From Desulfobacteraceae bacterium (GTDB lineage: Bacteria > Desulfobacterota > Desulfobacteria > Desulfobacterales > RPRI01): a stretch of 36,106 nt of DNA. This document shows positions 32,816 to 36,106 of this stretch, in pieces (position 1 is the first letter of the stretch; each line of letters opens with the position of its first letter). Under the pieces are notes generated by a model. It made no database searches. It was not told the DNA's origin and saw only the letters and a program-made list of their open reading frames with translations. The stretch covers positions 1-36,106 of the forward strand of contig RPRI01000039.1 of assembly GCA_003818505.1 (NCBI GenBank), read 5' to 3'. A program made the translations under genes and the position numbers.

Positions 32816-34069
32816 ATGAGCATTCGGACCGTAAATCCTGCATTCGTCGTTCCAGGTGTGTCGGTCGACACGCTGCAGCGCTTACCCCGTGTCCACACGA
32901 AGTTCGACGAACGCTTTCTTCAGGATCTTTTGGCGGATCATCCGGAACTTCTTCCCGTTCGCGATATCCGCGACGATGTTGGTTCGTTGCTCTGCATCGG
33001 GCGCGAAGTTGCCGTGTCGAGCGGAGCCATCGACAATCTGTATTTGTCCACGCAGGGCTACCCTGTAATCGTTGAAACAAAATTGTGGCGCAATCCTCAG
33101 GCTCGTCGTGAGGTCTTGTCCCAAACACTCGACTACATCAAGGAAGTAGTCCAAAAAGATTTTGAATGGTTCGCGCAACAGTGGAAGCTTTTCAGCCAGC
33201 AGCATGACAACCAAACAGGGGACTTACCCAGTCGTCTCAATGACCTTTCCGATGATGAGATTGACGAACAATTTATCGTAGACCGTGTTAACCGCGCCCT
33301 TTCGCGCGGAGATGTCGTCGCGATCATCGTGGGCGACGGCATCGAAACACGCCTTCAAGAATTGGTTGCTCACCTTTGTAGGGATTCTTCCCATTTGCGG
33401 TATTCCCTTGCGTTGGTCGAATTGGCATGCTACCAGTTCGAGAATCAGGATCGCGATGGAATTATCGTTGTACCGAGAATCATCCACGATGTGGAACCAG
33501 TTCAGCGCGCGTATGTGCGCGTCGATCTTGCGAACGAACTTGAAAGACAGCTAACCGTCACACCAGTCGTCGTGACGGACCGCGATGGCCCCAAGCCGCC
33601 CCGCGTAAACCTGAACGAAGATGATTTCCTTGACGCTATTGAGCAGTCTGCTGGCCGCCAATGCCGCGACCAAATTTACCAGTTCTACAGCGATCTTATT
33701 GACTCATTTAACTTGGAACCGGAATTTAAAGCGGCGGCAGTGATGCTTAAAGTACCACATCCGGATGGGGATGGGATGGGTACAAGTATCTTGGCCCTCG
33801 AAAAACAGGGGCGCATTTACAACACCAAACACATGAGTCATCAATTAAAAAGGTGGGGCCTTAGCCTAACGGTGATTGAGCAGATTACGTCAGACTACTG
33901 GACTGCTTTGCACAACATTGACTTGCGGTTTAATCCGGCTGGGATCGTCCATCTGGCTCCCCGACAGTTTCTTCCGTTTGCGGAGATTGTTGACAAATTG
34001 TCTGATATCAAAGATCGCGTCGGGAAAGTTGTTGCCGAGATCAGATCCGCGTACGAAAATGCCCGCTAA
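32816..34069 (+). CDS. PD-(D/E)XK-like nuclease-fold protein
   Basis: This 417-residue protein has an N-terminal region FLQDLLADHPELLPV and then AIDNLYLSTQGYPVIVETKL, which has the spaced Asp and E-x-K of a PD-(D/E)XK nuclease core (about residues 80-105). NPQARREVLSQTLDYI follows, as in DUF91/NucS-like and restriction-like proteins. The C-terminal half is helical and of unknown role. Base composition is clearly more GC-rich than its AT-rich neighbours, which points to recent transfer. It has no strong Shine-Dalgarno. A hairpin terminator lies 11 bases after the stop. It could be a defence-related nuclease, which is inferred from context only. Confidence 0.75.
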   Translation: MSIRTVNPAFVVPGVSVDTLQRLPRVHTKFDERFLQDLLADHPELLPVRDIRDDVGSLLCIGREVAVSSGAIDNLYLSTQGYPVIVETKLWRNPQARREVLSQTLDYIKEVVQKDFEWFAQQWKLFSQQHDNQTGDLPSRLNDLSDDEIDEQFIVDRVNRALSRGDVVAIIVGDGIETRLQELVAHLCRDSSHLRYSLALVELACYQFENQDRDGIIVVPRIIHDVEPVQRAYVRVDLANELERQLTVTPVVVTDRDGPKPPRVNLNEDDFLDAIEQSAGRQCRDQIYQFYSDLIDSFNLEPEFKAAAVMLKVPHPDGDGMGTSILALEKQGRIYNTKHMSHQLKRWGLSLTVIEQITSDYWTALHNIDLRFNPAGIVHLAPRQFLPFAEIVDKLSDIKDRVGKVVAEIRSAYENAR

Positions 34070-34079
34070 CAAATCGGTG

Positions 34080-34107
34080 AACCGAAGGTTGGCTCGTCTT
34101 TCGGTTT
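34080..34107 (+). terminator. Terminator of the nuclease gene
   Basis: AACCGAA pairs with TTCGGTT across a 14-base loop, followed by TTTC. It lies directly after the stop at 34069. Confidence 0.6.
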
Positions 34108-34511
34108 TTCAACGTCGTTTCCTTCGATTAGCGTCCTTGGCTTGTCAAGGCGAGCTATGGGGATGGGCGAGCTATGAGGAAGTTCTTGCTGGGTGTGCAT
34201 GGCGGGTGAGCCCGTCATCCAGAGCTTGCCGGGAATGGTTCTCTGTTTCTCAAACTAATCGTTTCTTCCCATATTCCCGGATCTTTTTAAGGTGCCAAAT
34301 TGGCACCTTAAAGAATCCCAATCCCTTTTTGACAGTTCAATCATAAAATCAGCCTGGAACCGGAAGCTTCCGCAGCGGAGAATTTCTGGTAATTATTTCT
34401 GACAGGCGTGAATAAAGCTGTTTACACATGAAAATATATATCATGCACAACAGTCTGTATTTTAATTGTTTTTTGTCAAAGTATATTTGAAACAGGATAA
34501 AGGCTGACAGG
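34108..34511. other. Gene-poor stretch with a short duplication and a palindrome
   Basis: No convincing gene is seen. A near-tandem duplication GGCGAGCTATG occurs twice within about 30 bases near 34150-34180, and a strong palindrome lies at 34286-34312. The last part (34380-34511) is AT-rich and leads into a BRO-N fragment. Frames that stay open here on either strand show no family resemblance. Confidence 0.45.
34286..34312. repeat. Perfect 27-base palindrome
   Basis: TTTAAGGTGCCAA-A-TTGGCACCTTAAA is a perfect inverted repeat with 13-base arms and a single central base. It is not followed by a T-run, so it resembles a protein-binding site or a mobile-element end more than a terminator. Confidence 0.6.
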
Positions 34512-34616
34512 GAAAATACGATTCGTCGTAGTTGGTACAAAAGAGAGTGTTGGTTTTCGGTGATTGACGTGGCTGGAGTGCTCTCGGAAAGCGACAATCC
34601 TATGTGATATGTTGAA
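34512..34616 (+). pseudogene. BRO-N (phage antirepressor-like) gene, first half of the domain
   Basis: The frame reads ENTIRRSWYKRECWFSVIDV, then AGVLSESDNPM, a TGA at 34605 and YVE. I recognise the first part of the BRO N-terminal domain, where relatives read KIRRxWxxxEWWFSVVDVVG, VLTxSxNPxxY. There is no start codon in a sensible place and the rest of the domain is absent. The missing half lies at 28432-28629 in the opposite orientation and begins at almost the next residue of the family pattern. Confidence 0.65.
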
Positions 34617-34649
34617 GTTCTGGGCCGGGGAAGCCGATTGCGGCATAGT

Positions 34650-34943
34650 CTATGACTGGGCCGTGGTTGCGTGAAGCCGTAATCCGAGCGCCCGCACGAC
34701 CTTAAGTACCGTGGCGAACTCCGGATTGCCTTCGGGTGATAACGCCTTGTAGAGGCTCTCGCGTCCGAGACCTGTTTCGCGAGCGATTTGCGTTATTCCC
34801 TTCGCGCGTGCTATATCCCCCATAGCGGCTGCCACCAGTGCAGGGTCGCCTTCTTCAAGAGCGGCTTCCAGATAAGCGGCCATATCCTCTGCGGTTTCCA
34901 AATGTTCTGCAACATCCCATGGTCGGGTTTTTGTCTTTGCCAT
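34650..34943 (-). CDS. HigA-type addiction-module antidote protein (orphan)
   Basis: This 97-residue protein reads WDVAEHLETAEDMAAYLEAA, then GDIARAKGITQIARETGLGR and ESLYKALSPEGNPEFATVLK, the classic probable addiction-module antidote with a Cro/CI-type helix-turn-helix. Such antitoxins normally follow a HigB/RelE-type toxin gene. No toxin gene is seen upstream (above 34943) or downstream, so it appears to be an orphan or a decayed pair. GGAG precedes the ATG, and a palindrome upstream (34971-34988) may be its operator. Confidence 0.9.
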   Translation of the reverse strand: MAKTKTRPWDVAEHLETAEDMAAYLEAALEEGDPALVAAAMGDIARAKGITQIARETGLGRESLYKALSPEGNPEFATVLKVVRALGLRLHATTAQS

Positions 34944-34970
34944 GATAATCTCCTAATAATTTGAGTTAAT

Positions 34971-34988
34971 TGTATCTTTTGGGATACA
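34971..34988. promoter_or_regulatory. Operator candidate upstream of the HigA-type gene
   Basis: TGTATC-TTTTGG-GATACA is a perfect inverted repeat of 6-base arms with a 6-base spacer, 28 bases before the start codon. Self-binding by the HTH antitoxin is the natural guess. Confidence 0.5.
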
Positions 34989-35070
34989 TAAAAGCAAGAG
35001 AAATTTTCTAACGCTGAAGCAGTCATGTTTTTGTATTGAAAAGCTGTTTAACATGGTGATACCATCTTTA

Positions 35071-35110
35071 GTCAGGGGCCAGGGGTTAGGGGTCAGGGTT
35101 TAGGGGGCAG
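35071..35110. repeat. GTCAGGGG-type low-complexity tandem repeat
   Basis: Degenerate tandem words GTCAGGGGCCAGGGG, TTAGGGGTCAGGG and TTTAGGGGGCAG occur in a row. It is the same class as the CAGGAGTCAGGAG element near 16180 and lies just before the DUF4911-miaB pair. Confidence 0.5.
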
Positions 35111-35131
35111 AAAGATTATATAGGATGACAT

Positions 35132-35362
35132 TTGGAAATTACAAAGAAATATTACCGGGTTGAACGTAGGAATATATCTTTTCTGAAATTTATATTTGAA
35201 GCATATGACGGGATTGCTGTTATTACTACGGTTGACCGTCCCAAAGGAATTATTATGTTCCGGATTCCTCCCGGATGTGAAAATGATGTTGATATGATTC
35301 TGAGTGATCTTGGAAAAAAGATGATGATTGAAGAATGTCTTCCGGAAGTTATGGATATATGA
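35132..35362 (+). CDS. DUF4911 protein
   Basis: This 76-residue protein (KYYRVERRNISFLKFIFEAY, then DRPKGIIMFRIPPGCENDVD) matches the small DUF4911 family, which is commonly found next to miaB in Desulfobacterota and relatives. The start is TTG at 35132 with a weak AGGAT upstream. Its stop overlaps the miaB ATG (ATGA), so the two are coupled. The function is unknown; the fold suggests a ligand- or RNA-related regulatory domain, but that is a guess. Confidence 0.82.
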   Translation: MEITKKYYRVERRNISFLKFIFEAYDGIAVITTVDRPKGIIMFRIPPGCENDVDMILSDLGKKMMIEECLPEVMDI

Positions 35363-36106
35363 AGAAAAAGAATCTATATATTAATACTATCGGCTGCCAG
35401 ATGAATGTATATGATTCAGAGCAGATGATAAGGGTATTAAAGCCCCTGGGATATGAGATATCCCCGTCACTCGATGCATCTGATCTTATTATTGTTAACA
35501 CATGCGCCATAAGGGAAAAAGCCGAACATAAAGCTTACAGCTTTTTAGGTCGCCTTCCCGGCCTGAAAAGAAAAAACCCGGATCTTATAATATGTGTGGG
35601 TGGTTGCGTGGCCCAGCAGGAAGGCCGGATGATTCTCGGGCGGATTCCTTATGTGGATCTTGTTTTCGGTACACATGCCTTAAACAGATTGCCTGAACAT
35701 ATACGGAATATCTCATTAAAAAGATGCAGAATAGCGGATGTTGAGATGACTCGGGAGATCATGGAGTTTTCATCTTCAGGAGTTCCTGTGGCCTCTGATG
35801 AAATATCAAAATTTGTAACGATCATGAGAGGCTGCGAAAATTACTGTACATATTGCGTAGTCCCCCATGTAAGGGGGCCCGAGATAAGCAGGCAGCCGGA
35901 GATTGTTATAGAGGAGATAAGGAAGCTTGTCAGGGCAGGAGTGCAGGAGGTCACCCTGCTGGGCCAGAACGTAAACAGCTACGGGATAAAAGAAGGGCTT
36001 TGTTCTTTTCCTGAACTCCTTAAACTTGTAAATGAAATCGAAGGCCTATCCAGAATCCGCTTTACAACCTCCCATCCGAAAGATCTTTCCGAAGATCTCA
36101 TAGCAG
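35359..36106 (+). CDS. miaB: tRNA-i6A37 methylthiotransferase MiaB, 5' part
   Basis: The frame starts MKKKNLYINTIGCQMNVYDS and stays open to the window end (249 codons of about 440). Ligands of the auxiliary [4Fe-4S] cluster are visible as the Cys of GCQMN, the Cys of NTCAIREKAE and the Cys of GGCVAQQ. The radical-SAM motif is in RGCENYCTYCVVPHVRG, followed by VTLLGQNVNSYG. MiaB adds the methylthio group to N6-isopentenyladenosine at position 37 of tRNAs reading UNN codons. The sequence NVNSYG and the lack of the MtaB signature favour MiaB. The gene is cut at the right edge of the window. Confidence 0.95.
   Translation, partial: MKKKNLYINTIGCQMNVYDSEQMIRVLKPLGYEISPSLDASDLIIVNTCAIREKAEHKAYSFLGRLPGLKRKNPDLIICVGGCVAQQEGRMILGRIPYVDLVFGTHALNRLPEHIRNISLKRCRIADVEMTREIMEFSSSGVPVASDEISKFVTIMRGCENYCTYCVVPHVRGPEISRQPEIVIEEIRKLVRAGVQEVTLLGQNVNSYGIKEGLCSFPELLKLVNEIEGLSRIRFTTSHPKDLSEDLIA

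Noticed and set aside
34108-34280. Possible insertion-sequence remnant after the nuclease gene
   Set aside because: A short duplication is visible but no transposase similarity or inverted ends could be recognised.
33876-34346. Plus-strand open frame across the end of the nuclease gene
   Set aside because: It overlaps the nuclease gene in another frame, crosses its terminator, and shows no family pattern.
34349-34597. Minus-strand 82-codon frame near 34.4 kb
   Set aside because: It overlaps the BRO-N fragment on the other strand, lies in AT-rich DNA, and has no ribosome site or recognisable motif.

Overview
The window looks like a chromosome segment of a free-living Gram-negative bacterium, most likely a Desulfobacterota (deltaproteobacterial) lineage. 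This rests on a type B succinate dehydrogenase/fumarate reductase (sdhCAB), a complete tolQRAB-pal-cpoB envelope cluster, a DUF4911 gene translationally coupled to miaB, and intergenic spaces filled with degenerate inverted repeats. It is an inference from gene content and not a phylogenetic result. Housekeeping genes are moderately AT-rich. No rRNA, tRNA or CRISPR array was seen.

Layout. 1-3000: the 3' end of a DUF2156 gene and tex. 3189-3831: a vapBC-like toxin-antitoxin pair on the minus strand with a perfect palindromic operator. 4030-5836: a DUF362 protein and a universal stress protein. 6050-9453: sdhB, sdhA and sdhC (minus strand), divergent from tolQ-tolR-tolA-tolB-pal-cpoB (9807-15634). 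tolB-pal is bracketed by two inverted copies of a repeat of about 265-330 bp. 15666-17945: ruvC-ruvA-ruvB. 18190-22637: a four-gene set that I read as a Helicobacter-like cell-shape module. It contains a Csd6/Pgp2-like L,D-transpeptidase-fold protein with NTF2-like domains, a single-pass membrane protein, a Csd4/Pgp1-like M99 carboxypeptidase with the unusual Gln zinc ligand, and a bactofilin (CcmA family). 22743-24612: a CYTH protein, then rplM-rpsI. 24901-28332 (minus strand): an RNase Z-like hydrolase, an unknown protein and recJ.

28430-34943 is accessory DNA. It holds a Panacea-domain/putative toxin pair, a tyrosine phosphatase overlapping a frameshifted ADP-ribosylglycohydrolase remnant, two different endonuclease/exonuclease/phosphatase (EEP) proteins, an unknown small gene, a PD-(D/E)XK-like nuclease of foreign base composition, and an orphan HigA-type antitoxin. 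Two fragments of a BRO-N (phage antirepressor-like) gene lie at the two edges of this block, in opposite orientations. They are complementary halves, which suggests that the block of about 6 kb inverted through that gene. The window closes with a DUF4911 gene and the 5' part of miaB.

The most interesting items are the cell-shape operon, the split BRO-N gene and the inversion it implies, the decayed phosphatase/ADP-ribosylglycohydrolase pair, and two families of MITE-like intergenic repeats.
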